DNA from: Datisca glomerata
Lineage: Eukaryota; Streptophyta; Magnoliopsida; Cucurbitales; Datiscaceae
Length of the DNA: 64,000 nucleotides
Direction: 5' to 3'
NCBI GenBank assembly: GCA_003255025.1
Contig: QANY01006266.1
Location: 875,818 to 939,817 of the forward strand
The notes beneath the pieces were generated by a model. That model saw only the letters and a list, made by a program, of their open reading frames with translations, had not been told where the DNA came from and ran no database searches. Of the stretch, positions 34,227 through 47,011 are shown piece by piece. Position numbers and translations under genes: made by a program. How positions within the stretch are numbered: position 1 is the stretch's first letter; each line of letters starts with the position of its first letter.

Positions 34227-36158
34227 AGGGAAACAAGCTAGTTTAAGTTTTACTTTTGTATAATGTCCCTTATTTTATTATTTTCCAGATATGACTGATT
34301 TGGAAGAGAGATAATTTAGTTAATTAAGATTCTATATGTTAATTTACTTATATGCCCTTATTATAATTGATTGTTTCTTATCGTTTTCTTCTTTGTTTTC
34401 CCGCAGCTCCCCTTTCTCTTCTTCGCGGCTCCTTCATTTTGATGTATTTTTCACAGATTTCAATCAAAATCGAAGATTCTGATCTTTTTCGATTTGCATC
34501 TTCTTCTTCGATTCGTTTGTGACATAAATAGCATGATATTTTTTGTTACTTTTGCTTACGTTTTGCGGTCAAAATTGTTTGATTTGGGTTTCTCTTTTAC
34601 AACATTGTTGCAAAAATTTTTAAGAGTATGAGTTTGCGTGTCATATCTAATTTTAGATTTTAGGGATTTTAAGTTTCAATTATGTTTTTACAATTTTCTG
34701 TTATAGGCGGTGATAAAAGTATAAATTTTCATTTTTTGCAACTTTTCATTCTTCTGCAGAATTTGTGTGTATACTGTTTTTTTTTGTAGATTTTTGTAAT
34801 TAATGTCATATAGTACATAATTATATACTATAGGCATATAATTTAGACGATATACATATTTACAAACTAATAGTATATATTTATCTACTCATTGTATAAG
34901 ACCATGTACATAATGAAACAACTTTTTATTATAACTATGTACCTATAGTATATCTTATGTCCTGACAGTATATTCCTATATACTCATAGTTTCAATAAAA
35001 AATATAATGGATATAGTTGATACGATGATTGATAGTAATCTTCTGATAATATGTATGAATTTTATAATGAATGATATTCTTTTATGATATGAATATAGTC
35101 GACATGATTTTATAGACTGATATTGATTTTATGATGATGTGCATAATATTTCATAAATAGTTTTGAAGTGATAGGTATGACTATGTACTACAAGTACATA
35201 AATATATACTATATATAATTTTCAATGAATGATATTATTTTATGATTAAATGATTGATTGAAATGATTTGAGAATATATACTAAGTTTATAATGATTCAT
35301 ATAAAGCTTTATCTCTTTTAAAATGTGTGATTTTTAATATACTTGAATTATGGTTTCTACATATATATGATCCTATACCATGTGTACATATATATAGATT
35401 ACTAAGAGTTTTAACATTGCTAATAAACTTGGCATTGGACATTCTCATTGGTATAATAAATTTGACTTCAATTTCTCCCTTCATCTACCTGCATCATAAA
35501 GATGAACTATGAAATATTAACCATATTATATTTAAGAACAAAAAAAATAATAATAATAACAATAAATATTTACGATAACATACAGAATTGTATGTAGTTA
35601 TATAGTCTATAACTATAGACTCAGAGTATAAAATAATATACTACGTAACAAATCTTAAGTACGAGAAATCTGCATAATATAAAAAATACGTTGGTTTATC
35701 TCCAGAAAACAGTACAAAACAGAGGGACAAACTGTTCACTCGTAAAATAAGTATATTAAGTAAGTTTCATGAAAGAAAAGCTCAAATGAATACATAAAAA
35801 AATCATAACAATCACAAATCTTAGAAAAATCAGTAACGAATTTTAGATTAAGCCCAAATCGCAAGGACAAAAAACTTACCGTTAGTTTTGACCTTCGCGA
35901 TTTTTTGTATTTTGCGATTCTCGTATATATTGTGATGATTTTCTCTTGGGGGCTAGGGTTCGTTCTTCGTGTGTTTTTGCAGATTTGTTACGCGAGGAAG
36001 AGGGATACCTTTTGTTAGTGAGGGCATTTGCGCCAGCTCATTATTTTTTGTTAAGTTTTAATGATGAGCCACTATAAAATTCGGCATTTTGTGTAATTTA
36101 CTAATTTTTGGGTCATTCTCTTCTTTATTTTCTTATAATGAGTTATTTCCCTAATTGA
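34227..36158. mobile_element. TIR element related to the one at 20.4 kb
   Basis: The left end aattagggaaacaagct and the reverse complement of the right end, aattagggaaataactc, are inverted repeats. Subterminal blocks are shared with 20407-21361 (see that entry). The middle is about 1 kb longer and very AT-rich, with tata-type repeats and no GC-rich insert. No transposase is visible. Confidence 0.6.
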
Positions 36159-36159
36159 G

Positions 36160-37136
36160 GCGTAATTAACTTTTGATTTTGGTTTTCATTAATTAAAAAA
36201 TAATTACAACAAATAGTCAAGTTTAGAAACTTGAGTTAAGAAATAGCACGGTTTTCATGTTTATAGGTAAATAGCATATTTATTGATGTCACATCAGTAG
36301 ATTTCGGCTGGTTATTTACGGTGGATAGATTTTCCCCTCTATGGACGATTTTTGGTTATTGATTTCGTGAGACGCTTTTAATTAATTTAAGAGGATTTGC
36401 CGATTTTTAGTATTAGTTTTACATTTATTTTAAATTCAAAATTGTATAAATGTGTTTGATTTATCATAAATACGCTATATATAAAAGAGTTTCGGTTATG
36501 GAGAAAATCTTTTTCCATAATCGATTGATATTCAATCTTTTTTTAATTTCTGTATTTTAAGTTATTTTAGTTTAGAGTATGTTTGCTTGTTAATTTTCCA
36601 GAATTATCTACATTAATGTCAATACTTTATTTCTTGAATTAAAACCTAATATTTTCGATGATTCATGTTTTCTGAAACATATTTTTCTTGATTCAGTGTA
36701 AATAATTATAGACGTCAATGTTAATAGCATGTATAATGTTTTATAGCATTTTTTTGTATCACTCAATAATTGGCAATATTCTATTTACAATAAAATATAT
36801 AATAATCTGTCATATATTGACTTTTCAAGTTTCATATATTGAATTTTAATAGTTTAAGTTTCTACCATTTTCTTTTTTTTATTAGATATCATCGTGAATT
36901 TCAAATTTTGAATTAGTTTCACTTGATAGGAGAGATGTTGAGATTGATTTACCTAATGGTTGGGGGATGAACAAGATTTTCTAATTTTCGAAAACTTATT
37001 TTTTTTGGAAAGTTTGATTTCTATTTAGTTTCAATTGATTGTAGATTTTATTTCCCAAGTATATCATTAATTTTTTAAATACGGTGGTTGAGCCGCGGTT
37101 TAGGGGGAGACATGATTTATGAGATTTTCAAAATTT
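36160..37136. other. AT-rich, no gene recognised
   Basis: 36210-36400 has partial similarity to 17820-18060. Nothing else is supported. Confidence 0.35.
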
Positions 37137-37463
37137 TAAATTTTATAGTATTTTAAGGTTGACCGTAATAATTCAAACACAAATTTTTTTCTTAATTATA
37201 AGGTGTATCAAATTAATATATCCATAACATCCATTTGATTTACCTGAATTAATAGGTTTTACTTTATATGGACGGAATGTATTTTTAGTCTAAAACGATG
37301 AATTGTTTAAAAAACTTACTATTTCGTTCGTATAAAATCATAAACCTATTAATTCAGGTAAATCAAATGGATGTTATGAATATACTAATTTCATATACCC
37401 TATAATCAAGGAAGTATTTATGTTTGGATTATTACGGTCAACTTAAAAATACTATAAAATTTA
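37137..37463. mobile_element. Fold-back MITE (~327 bp)
   Basis: The two halves are reverse complements: taaattttatagtatttta with gttgaccgtaataattc at the outside, and aacatccatttgatttacct then gaattaataggttt at the inside, repeated inverted on the other side. Arms are about 37137-37270 and 37330-37463, and the loop is about 60 nt. No ORF. It ends about 225 bp before the NBP35 start codon, so it lies in or next to that promoter. Confidence 0.85.
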
Positions 37464-37608
37464 TGTTATATGTTGCTTCATCTCATCAGACGGTTTCGAT
37501 GGACTGACAGAGGATTCTGATCCAGTGTGATCCACGCCATCCACTGGGTTGGACAAGTAGCTTGATGTCGGCTTGGGCGGGTTGAACGACCTGCCGACTT
37601 TAGAGGAA

Positions 37609-37630
37609 GTCTCTCTCTCTCTCTCTCTCT
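37609..37630 (+). repeat. CT microsatellite in the NBP35 5' leader
   Basis: Eleven or so ct units about 60 bp before the start codon. CT tracts are common in plant 5' UTRs and core promoters. Confidence 0.85.
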
Positions 37631-37688
37631 CATATTCTCATATCAGACTCAGAAGCCGTAGCAAAGAAAGAGATAACAGAAGCCGCCG

Positions 37689-39442
37689 ATGGAGAACGGT
37701 GAAATTCCTGAAAACGCAAACGAACGTAATGATTTATTATTTATCGTCTTCGCTAATCTTCAACTACTGCTTTTTTTGTTAATTAGTTTTGGTGTACTTA
37801 TTTAGCTGTGTGGGGGTTTTGGTTTCAGATTGCCCAGGTCCCCGGTCGGAGTCTGCAGGGAAATCGGATTCCTGCGAAGGATGCCCTAATCAAGAAGCCT
37901 GTGCTACTGGTCCTAAAGGCCCTGATCCAGGTTTTCCATAAGTTATTCCCATGCTTTTATTTTAGCCTTTTTCTTTCTATTTGCAATTTAAATTAGGTAA
38001 GCCTAACAAAGGCGTATTTAACATGATACTTGACCCTTTAGTCAGGTGTTTAGTTGGATGAAAATGAAGATTCTTGTGTTTATGTGCGGAAATTGGAATA
38101 TCTATTAACATTACCTTCGTACCGAAACAAAAATCTCTTAACATTACCTTAACTTCCGGTTGCTCTTGTGTTAGCAGTAGTAAATATCTGGAGACTAGTT
38201 TTCTTGCCAGATGACTCGACTGCATGAATGTTTTTGTAGTTTGATTTAAGAAACAGTACATGGAGGATAAAAGCTCTTTACTTTAAAAATCGGTTGACAT
38301 ATATCCTAGTTTCAAGTCATTGACGATTTACAACCTGTCTGAGAAAAATGAAATTTCAGTTGGTTAATTTTCAGGGTTTAGTGGGAAACTTGCCTACGTG
38401 AAATATTTTTTCCAAATTGACATGATCTGTTTTCTTTTTCTCTTGTGACAATATTATCTGCTTCAGTGAGGACACTCCTTTCCTTAATGCGCGACATTTT
38501 ATCTCTGTAGACCTGGTTTCAATATCAGAAAGAATGGCTACTGTTAAGCACAAGATACTTGTACTATCAGGAAAGGGTGGAGTTGGAAAGAGCACATTCT
38601 CTACCCAATTGTCGTTTGCACTAGCAGCTATGGACTTCCAGGTGGGTCTTTTAGACATTGATATTTGTGGTCCAAGTATTCCGAAGATGTTAGGTTTAGA
38701 AGGTCAGGATGTGCATCAGAGCAACCTTGGCTGGTCGCCTGTCTATATTGAGTCCAACCTTGGAGTCATGTCAATAGGATTTATGCTCCCTCACCCTGAT
38801 GACGCAGTCATATGGAGGGGGCCGCGCAAAAACGGTCTGATTAAGCAATTCCTCAAGGATGTTTACTGGGGGGAACTTGATTTTCTTGTGGTTGATGCCC
38901 CTCCTGGGACCTCAGATGAGCATATTTCAATTGTCCAATGCCTTGAGGCTTCTGGAATAGATGGTGCAATTATAGTTACTACCCCACAACAAGTCTCCCT
39001 GATTGACGTGAGGAAAGAAGTTAGTTTCTGCAAGAAAGTTGGTGTGAAAGTTCTTGGTGTTGTTGAGAATATGAGCAGTTTGTGCCAACCATTGTCAGAT
39101 TTAAAATTCTTAAAGACGACAGAGACGGGTGAACAGACAGATATGACCGAGTGGGTACTAGAGTTCATCAAAGAAAAGGCACCAGAGTTGCAAAATCTGC
39201 TTGCTTGCAGTGAAGTGTTTGATAGTAGTGGTGGTGGTGCGGCGAAAATGTGTAGTGAAATGGGGGTGCCTTTCCTAGGGAAAGTGCCATTAGACCCACA
39301 GCTTTGCAAGGCAGCTGAAGAAGGTAGATCCTGCTTTGTTGATCAGAAATGTGGAGTGAGTGCTCAAGCATTGAAGAAAATCATAGAAAAACTGTTGGAA
39401 AATGAAGGGTTGTCAAGGATGGCAGTAGATGATAGCGCATGA
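37689..39442 (+). CDS. NBP35: NBP35-type cytosolic Fe-S cluster scaffold P-loop ATPase, three exons
   Basis: Exons 37689-37725, 37829-37930 and 38511-39442 have clean GT-AG introns and sum to 1071 nt, 356 aa. N-terminal cysteines C14, C28, C31 and C37 give the C-x13-C-x2-C-x5-C site that holds a stable 4Fe-4S cluster. The deviant Walker A GKGGVGKS is at 67-74, followed by [10 protein letters not shown], the Mrp/NBP35 motif RGPRKN, and [10 protein letters not shown]. At the C-terminal cluster site ([10 protein letters not shown]) only one Cys (238) is seen, not the CxxC of fungal and animal proteins; plant NBP35 is known to deviate here. Role: scaffold for cytosolic and nuclear Fe-S assembly (CIA pathway). 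The first exon is short; the upstream ATG at 37573 is out of frame. Gene appears intact. Confidence 0.96.
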
Positions 39443-40290
39443 CATTTGCTTCACCCTGTGATCTTTATGTATCAAGATTTCGATCACTTTTTTTGTTGCC
39501 TTTTCTACCATAAGGCATGTCAAAAATGTTTTCCTTTTTTCACATTCCTTAGTTAGAAAAGTGATATCGGGTAAAATTTTGTTGTCATTTTTACTATGTC
39601 GTTATTTATATAAACTTGTTGTTTATATAAGATGGTAATTTTACCTTCTTCTTGCCTTGAGAGCTTGTACTTGTGGTTTGAGGCAGGATTATGGTTCTGA
39701 AGTTTGCTCTTCATTTAATCTTTTAAACTTTGATATTCAGCATCGTTTTGTATTACTAGTTTTGCTGCAGGTTTGTTCCTTTTTGGACTCAGATGCTGAC
39801 TCTTGAATGATGATGAGCTATATTTCCAACATGCTCGATGAGCTACTGTAAAAGAAAAAAATCCAGAGATATAGGATACATGTTGAAGCTACATGTATTT
39901 TGTTTGATACAAACTCTTTTTTAGGATTCGTTGTATTGATATGAGAAAGATTTCTACTCATGCACAATTCAAATGGATCACTTGACTTATTATTATATTT
40001 ATTACTATTGTAGTTAGAATAATAACTTTGAAAAAACAGGAAAATTAGAAAATCAAAGGTTGCTACTCATCTAAGCTTTTTTTAATTGGGAAAGAGATTC
40101 ACTTCAATGAAGTTTAACGATTCTAAACCATCTTATCAAATATTCGAACCGTGAGATTATCCAAACTCACATGTATTATTTTTGTTTTGTATAATGAGCT
40201 CTAGGTTCTATTGTTGGATGAACACATCTTGCCAACTGCACTTCTGCAATTCAAAAACAACTGTATAGAAGCCAGATTCCATGCGTCAAA
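39443..40290. other. 3' flank of NBP35, no further gene
   Basis: Likely 3' UTR, then AT-rich spacer. No ORF with protein character. Confidence 0.45.
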
Positions 40291-40297
40291 TCCACCT

Positions 40298-40575
40298 AAA
40301 ACCCAAAGTGATGATCAACCCTTTTTGCTTCATCCAAAAGAGGGTTTTGAAGAAGAAGAAAATTACCCATTTTTCTCTCAACCCAAAAAAGGACATGAAT
40401 GAATGAGACCCCAACAACTAACCTGACGAAGTTGAAACTCCAAAACGATAATCAACCAATTTTGTTGTTCCAAAAGAGGGTTTTGATGAAGAAGAAAATT
40501 ATCCATTTTTCTCCCAATCAAAAAAAGGACATGAATGAATGAAACCCCAACAACTGACTAATCTGATGAAGCAAA
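40298..40575. repeat. Two-copy tandem repeat, ~137 bp
   Basis: ccaaaagagggttttga occurs at 40334 and 40470. Both copies continue through gaagaagaaaattacccatttttctc, aaaaaaggacatgaatgaatga and accccaacaact. Short frames in both copies encode a similar acidic peptide of no known family. Confidence 0.85.
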
Positions 40576-40649
40576 AAGGGTGTTGTTCTTCTAATGGCGG
40601 TCCAGGCCTTTACTCTGTTGCTCTTTTAAAAATTAAAAAGAAAAAAAAT

Positions 40650-40960
40650 AAAGGAGAACGATAAAAGTTTAGTAGTCTGTCAGACAACCATGCAACCCCC
40701 CCAGCCAGAATCAAACTAACCGAGAACGATCCTCTACTGCACCATTAGCTCGAGAGCCTGGAACCGTTAATCACGCTCTGGTTGCATGGTGATGATTCAT
40801 CCACCAGACTTAGGTTCCTGTCTCCTTAGAACTCAAGGAAACAGATGTACGTCCTATAGAACAGATCCTGTTCAAGTAAGGTCGTGCCATGTTCCTCAGC
40901 TGCGTTGCTTTAAGTACCGATTCTTTATCTTCTATTTGTCGATGTGGGACAAATGTGCTA
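40650..40960 (-). repeat. Right copy of the ~310-bp inverted repeat
   Basis: Reverse-complement partner of 33105-33425. Together the copies bracket a 7.2-kb block holding the TIR element, the MITE and NBP35. Most likely two separate insertions of one retroelement family in opposite orientation. Confidence 0.75.
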
Positions 40961-40999
40961 GTTTTTTCTATTTTGTGTGGGACCCTCTCTCGGATTTAA

Positions 41000-42280
41000 T
41001 AATTAATTAATACACGTGAGAATTTTTTTTCTTTTTACACGTGAGATATAATTCATTGCATAGAATTTCGGGGTGTTTTTTTTTTATATTTCATTGTTTA
41101 AATAAGTTACATATATTGAGCAACTAATATCTTTCAAAACGCGATTCATATTTCGATTGTATTATTATTATTTCTTTTAAATATTAACCCTTTATACTTT
41201 CATGTTATTGAAATGTAATTTTATCTTTGCTATAATATTGTTCAAAATAACTAAAAAATAAAAGTAATAAAAAATACAAATAAACTACAAAACAATTGAA
41301 TTGATTAAAGAAAAAAAAAGCTATTTTAGAACAAATATAACGTCATGATTTTACCATCGCTAAGAAGAACCGAAGGAATACTAATTTTTTAAGAATACAC
41401 GATTCATTTTTTTTAAAAGAAACGAATATCATATAGGTTCGAAGGAAAATACTTCGTAGTCAAACGTCAAAAAGACTATACATTAGGCTCGCCAATTATA
41501 AATAAGTAAAACATATGAACATTCTTAAAAACCTTAGAATCAGTTGCCAAAAAAGAAGAAAACCCTTTCACATTCTCTTGAAAAACGTAGTTCAACTAAA
41601 GTTAAGACCTCCACCTCGATTATAATAACTGAGTAAATGTAAAATGAATAAAAATAGTAATCATTTGAGGATGCCTGATTTGAACTATATCAAAGTATTA
41701 TAGATATGGTGAACAACAAAATAATTGAACTTTCCTAGGAATTGTAGACTTTCAAACCAAGAAAAAGGGAGAGGGGTCAGACATCGATTCTCATCAACAG
41801 AATTACTAAAAGTCATAAGGAAAATGGAGAGAAACATGGTTTTCATTAATCAACAAAAGATGTATTTATAATAATTAAAAGTGACACAACAACTACAAGT
41901 GATATAACCACTAATAGTGTCAAGTTGTAAAACATCGTCTACACTAAGAGGAAATCAGTTCAATCAAAAGAAACAATGAATAAAAACTTACAACAAAGAT
42001 CAAAGAACTATAATGTAAAACACGTAGATCTTGATCAATCCATATTATACCCCAAAAAAGTGGAGATAACCATTTTTATATATCTAAATCGAGATGGGAA
42101 CTAATCTCTACAAAGAAATAACCATATCAGAGAAGGAAATCACATAGCCTCCTCCTCCAGCAACGATTAATGGAGATTGGAGAGCAGTTTTTTTTTAGTG
42201 TTTGATTTCTGTGGTAGAGAATCTGAAAGGGTATTACTTTGAAGAGTAATCTATCTATATCTTTTTTTGAAACTGGAAAA
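41000..42280. other. AT-rich, no gene recognised
   Basis: No coding signal or clear repeat on either strand. Confidence 0.4.
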
Positions 42281-42284
42281 ACTG

Positions 42285-43145
42285 GCCAAAAATAACTTAC
42301 TCCAACAACAGAATATCCGCAACAACAGGTGGTGCCGACTCCCTCCAGTACAAAGCATCATTAATCGTCAAACTAAAACGGGTAAGCCTGTGAGCTGCCT
42401 CGTTGCAAGCACGGGGATATGGGATGAGCAAGGAGAGAAAAAAGAATTAAAAAAAAGATTTACATTTATACACTATAAGACCCAACTCAAAGCCAACTCC
42501 AAACTGGAAGAGAAGGCATTGATGAGGTTTACTGCATCAGATTCAATATATTTTGGGTAATGATCCCATTGACTAGCAATCTCCAGCCCTTCCACAAGAG
42601 CAATACCTTCGGCAATAATGGGGGGAGGATTACCTTTATACTTCTTGGAAAAAGCTCCTCGAACGCAGCCATTATCATCTCTGAAAATTCCACCGAACGC
42701 AAAACACCCTCTGCCCAAAGCTCCATCAATGTTTAATTTGATGGTTCCGGGGGGAGGTCTAGACCAAGAAGCCAATTTCATTCGAGCAGGGGGGAGAGGG
42801 AGGGCTGTCTCATTCACATAATTGTATTCCTCAATAAAATGCCCAACCCAGCCCAATAATTCTGAAACTGGAATGGACGGTTTTCCATGGATTAGACATT
42901 CCCCCAGTTCCAGATTTTCCAACACAGCCCAGCAACTTTGATAATGGAAGAATTATCCAAGGGGAGGAAAGTACTAACCATAAGGTCAAGCATGGATCCA
43001 GATTGAAAAATCTTAGAGGAAATGCTAAATAAATTAGCTCCCTCCCAGATTTTTCTAACTGTTTTGCAGAGGAAAATGGCGTGGAGAGTCGAGTCTATTT
43101 AATTACCACAAAGAGGGCAGCTTGATTCTCCCCCTATCTATATCT
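42285..43145 (-). pseudogene. LINE-type zinc-binding RT tail plus RNase H-like (RVT_3) domain, degenerate
   Basis: On -, the 5' end (43145-42960) reads SCPLCGN, then after a stop STLHAIFLC, which is the zf-RVT C-x2-C...H...C pattern. An RNase H fold follows in the 150-codon frame 42925-42473: PGTIKLNIDGAL, FGGIFRDDNG, AEGIALVEGLEIA and ESDAVNLINA, giving the D, E, D catalytic positions. After a frame change the C-terminal ACNEAAHRLTRFSL stretch (about 42405-42360) supplies the conserved N-x-x-A-H. Stops and the frame break mean it is not expressed as one protein. No upstream RT was found, so this is a truncated LINE or a domesticated-type RNase H gene fragment. Confidence 0.75.
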
Positions 43146-43149
43146 ATAC

Positions 43150-44195
43150 AATGTCTAAAAATGTAAAAGCTAGTGAAACATTTTTTGCATAATACTATTT
43201 CTAAATATTTTTTAAATTCTCTACATTGTCATCACAATATATTTATTATCCAAATTATTCAAATGAAAAGTTTTTTATAATGATTTTATATTTATTATCC
43301 TAATTGTTCATATGAAAAGTTTTCTTTACTACTTTATTTAAATTATCATTTTTAAAGACGTTTTCACCTCATTATCAATTTAAAAACTTAAAAGAATAAT
43401 TATAAATAAACAATAAGTCTTAAATTAATCAAATATTTCTTTATTGTCATTTTTATGTGGCCTTTGTCCCTCGCACTCTTCTCATTCTTTTTGTCAAATA
43501 AAAAAACCCTTAAACATTCCTGCTAACAAATAACTATTTTCATTATACCTTGTCGACAAGAAAAGTTATTTAAAAGAAAAACTATATAGATATACACAGG
43601 GTTTCTGAAATTGGGAGTGAAACATCATATCATCATACTACTTGAAAAATATTTTTTTGTACAATTCTACCCTATCATAGTTATCTTATTTCTAAAACAC
43701 CCGTATAGCAATTACTTATGTAATTAAATGCAATCATTTATCACCACAAGATAATTAAATACCATAGGTTAATAACACTATAAAATTGAATTGTAGAACT
43801 TTATAAATAAATTCCGGAATAATCTGATGGTAAATTGTTCTAAAATAAATTATCATTGGGAGGTAACTAATAAAATGAAATATGAAATTAAAAATTGCAT
43901 TTATATATTATCAGATATTGAATAAGTTGGAGCAAACCATTAATTAATATGAATTTATATAAAACTATTAAAATCAGTGAAATTTTATTAAAATTATGAA
44001 GCATCACACTTATAACTTTTTAAGTTAAAAAATAGAGAGTAATTAAATTTTTTAGTTTTGAGTCCTTTCGTGATGATATATTAACAAATAAATATAATGG
44101 TTTTGGAGTATTAATCACATTGTACAATGAATGTTTTTTAAACTTATTAATTCAAAATGAAGGACTATGAAATGAATATTCTAATTTATTTTATA
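43150..44195. other. AT-rich, no gene recognised
   Basis: No coding signal on either strand. Confidence 0.4.
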
Positions 44196-44204
44196 TTGAT
44201 AAGT

Positions 44205-44275
44205 TGTGTTGACGCAGTTAGTTAAACTCTCACACTCGTATTTTAGAGGTCGTGGGTTCGAGTCATATTCTAACA
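44205..44275 (+). repeat. tRNA-like sequence, probable SINE head
   Basis: gttgacgcagttagttaaactc and, 30 nt later, ggtcgtgggttcgagtcat resemble pol III A and B boxes (B-box core ggttcgagtc). Acceptor-stem pairing is poor and no CCA-adjacent stem closes, so it is not a functional tRNA. An AT-rich tail follows. Confidence 0.45.
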
Positions 44276-44646
44276 TTCTTCTTAAAATTTGTAATGTAAC
44301 TTTGACAAAAATAATTTTTTTTTCTTTATATAATTTATTTACATTATATTTTTCTAATTTTATAAATGAAAACTACTTTGACACTTCATATAGTCTGAGT
44401 GAACTACACATACACTCATTCTATATTTAAAATTACATAGACCTCTCAAGTACATTACATTTTATAACAAATATATCTAATTCTTTGACAAAAATTCTAA
44501 CGACAGTTAAGTGGACACTGAAATGTTCAAAATGATTTCAAAAATTACATAGAGAATTCTAATGACAGATAAGTGGACACTGAAATGTTAAAAAATTACA
44601 CAGACCTCTCATATACTTTATATTCTATAACAAATATGTACAATTC

Positions 44647-44719
44647 TTTTTTTCAAAATGATTTTTTCAATCGCAGCTGTGACACAAAACTACGATTGAA
44701 AAAATTATTTTGAAAAAAA
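44647..44719. repeat. Perfect-to-near-perfect 27-bp inverted repeat
   Basis: tttcaaaatgattttttcaatcg (left arm, 44651-44673) pairs with cgattgaaaaaattattttgaaa (44693-44715) across a 19-nt loop, with T/A extensions on each side. Confidence 0.85.
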
Positions 44720-44721
44720 AA

Positions 44722-44890
44722 TTTGGAGTCGCCACCAATCATTTTAAGGTGTGATTGGTCACCCAATTTTAAAATAACAATTTTGGTCTACGAAAACTCA
44801 AAATTGGTTCGGGAGTCATTTGTGTGTGGGAAATATATTAACACCCCACAACACCCATTATTAAAATAATTACCAAATTTAATCGAATGC
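44722..44890. mobile_element. LTR-retrotransposon fragment (Gypsy-like)
   Basis: The phrase ttggagtcgccaccaatcat with ggtgtgattggtcaccc, and later ggttcgggagtcatttgtgtgtgggaa, resembles sequence common at plant Gypsy LTR/leader junctions. This comes from memory of such elements, not an alignment. No coding part nearby. Confidence 0.4.
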
Positions 44891-45494
44891 TATCTAAAAT
44901 ATTTTAAAAATAAATAAATAAATAAGTGAAAGAAATTTATTTTGAATGTCCCATTAGGCGTCTTGTATCATAAAATGAAATAAAATAAATGATCTTTAAT
45001 GGGTGGTGCGAAAACCATTAAAAATAATTCATTTTTTATTTTTATTAATTTTTTTAAATCAAAACATTATTGAAGTTATTCTCGGTATCCTTAAAATAAC
45101 TCATTAGCTTAGTAGTTTGAGAAATTTGGTATCCCAAAAAACTCAAAATCCGTCATAGGGATTTTTTAGTGAAAAACCAAAGAAAGAAATTATTAAGATA
45201 TAAAATTTAATCGTTATGATTGTATCTCTCTCTCTCTCTATATATATATATTATCTAATTGTAAGTGAATTAATCAAGAATACATATTATCAAAGTGAAT
45301 TATAACAACATGATAAGAATATATAAACAAATAACAAGCAAACAAAAACATAATTATGACTAAAAAAGAATAAAAAAGGAAGAAAAGTACAAAAATTACA
45401 AAATTGACAGAAGAAAAAAATGGAATGTGTAAAATGTGTAAAAAGTGAATAGTACAAAAATGCTTATGATAAAAGAAAGACAAGACAAAAAGGT

Positions 45495-47010
45495 TAGATC
45501 GGTTTTAAAAATTGAAGAAAATTAATGAACCATAAACAATTTGCTGGGCGGAATATAAAAAATTTTAGAAAATAAATATTTAATCATATTAAATATAAAA
45601 TCATACAATGATTATACACATTTAGATAAATGTATCAAGAAGAGATAGAAACAATTTTCACCTTTTTCTTGTAATGAGGAATTTCTTAATTGACGGGATC
45701 CAATTTATTGTCTCGCGTTCCTGGTTCTTGAGATTAGCAGAACTTCAATTGATCTTCAATCAACAACCACTCGTAGGATTCAGAAGTATGTCTCGCAAAG
45801 ATATTGATATGAACTGAGTGTGGGCTCTCAAAATAATTAAGGAAGAAAAAAAATCCTTCTTCCTCTAGAGGGTTCGGCGAAAAGAGTAGAGAGGAGGGGA
45901 GAGAAAACCTTTTCTGCTCTGTCTAACACTTAGCTTAGCTTAGAGAAATTATCCATATACCCATCTGTGATAAAACTGAAATTTACCTCTCTTTCACCGC
46001 AATCTGTGGTTTTTTACATCTCCCCCAAAGCCAAGACTGTGTCTAAATTCATCAATTCAAATTGATAAATTAAATCGAGCGCTATCAATTAATTAATTAA
46101 ATTTTTATTTACTAATTATTTAATAATTAGAAAATAACAAATTAATTAATTTGAATATTAATTTTGGTCTTTACTAATTTAGTGATGACACCCATCACAT
46201 ATGTGTTCGAAAAATGTATCTTGGTCTAAAACACGTTTTTGGTCCAACTGATATTTTTTCTTATTCATGTCCTTATGAGTTACTCTTGAGATCGAATGGA
46301 CCCACATGAATAAAAATAAGATTCAAATACCCGAATAATTTATCTCCATAAATTCCTGACCTATTTAATCCCGACATCGTACCACTCTACTATAGGTCTG
46401 ATGCCGAATCGACTCTCGATTTGTGCGCCCTACATTTTCTGTTGGTGCAAATAAACATCTTTATTTTATGGTCCATAAAATATTTTACGATGTTACCCTT
46501 CGTGAAGATCAGTAACAAGAGTGTGATATAAAATTACCATTTTACGCCTCTAGTTATTATTTCTTTAACTCATTTATTAACTGTGAATAAGAAAGACATA
46601 TCTGTGAAGTGTCTCGTACAATTCACAACGTATTATTCAATGACTCGTGTGATCGAGTACCAGACCCGGTTTATTTATTCACACACCCATTAATAAAGCA
46701 TAATGTGATATTGTTGCTATTGTAATATTACCACGAATTCCATATCTGTGAATCACGCAACTCCAACATAGTTGAATCACGAGCTCAACAGCTGAGATAT
46801 TGTCTGGCAATTCGAACTCACTCATTTGGCATATCAAAGATCGCAAGTAACTAGGTCAAGTTTCATATTCACCTCAAGATTAATGTAATTACGAAAATAA
46901 TCTTAAAGTGTAACAATTAGATTCAGATCTGGATAAACGGCTTTGCTCTAAACTAATTTGTTACTGGTCTCCACTCCCATGCTCCCAGACTGGCATTTTT
47001 TGATTTAACC
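45495..47010 (-). repeat. 3' LTR of the Copia element
   Basis: Shares ggttttaaaaattgaagaaa at its outer end, then gggcggaat, ggatccaatttattgtctcg, gagggttcggcga and gatgacacccatcacat with the right LTR. The inner end stops at about 47010, where viral sequence begins. Confidence 0.75.
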
Positions 47011-47011
47011 T

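Noticed and set aside
38863..39309. 148-codon minus-strand frame within NBP35
   Set aside because: Antisense shadow of the conserved NBP35 exon 3.
44205..44275. Functional tRNA gene
   Set aside because: The B-box-like core is good, but the acceptor stem does not pair and the D-arm region is abnormal.
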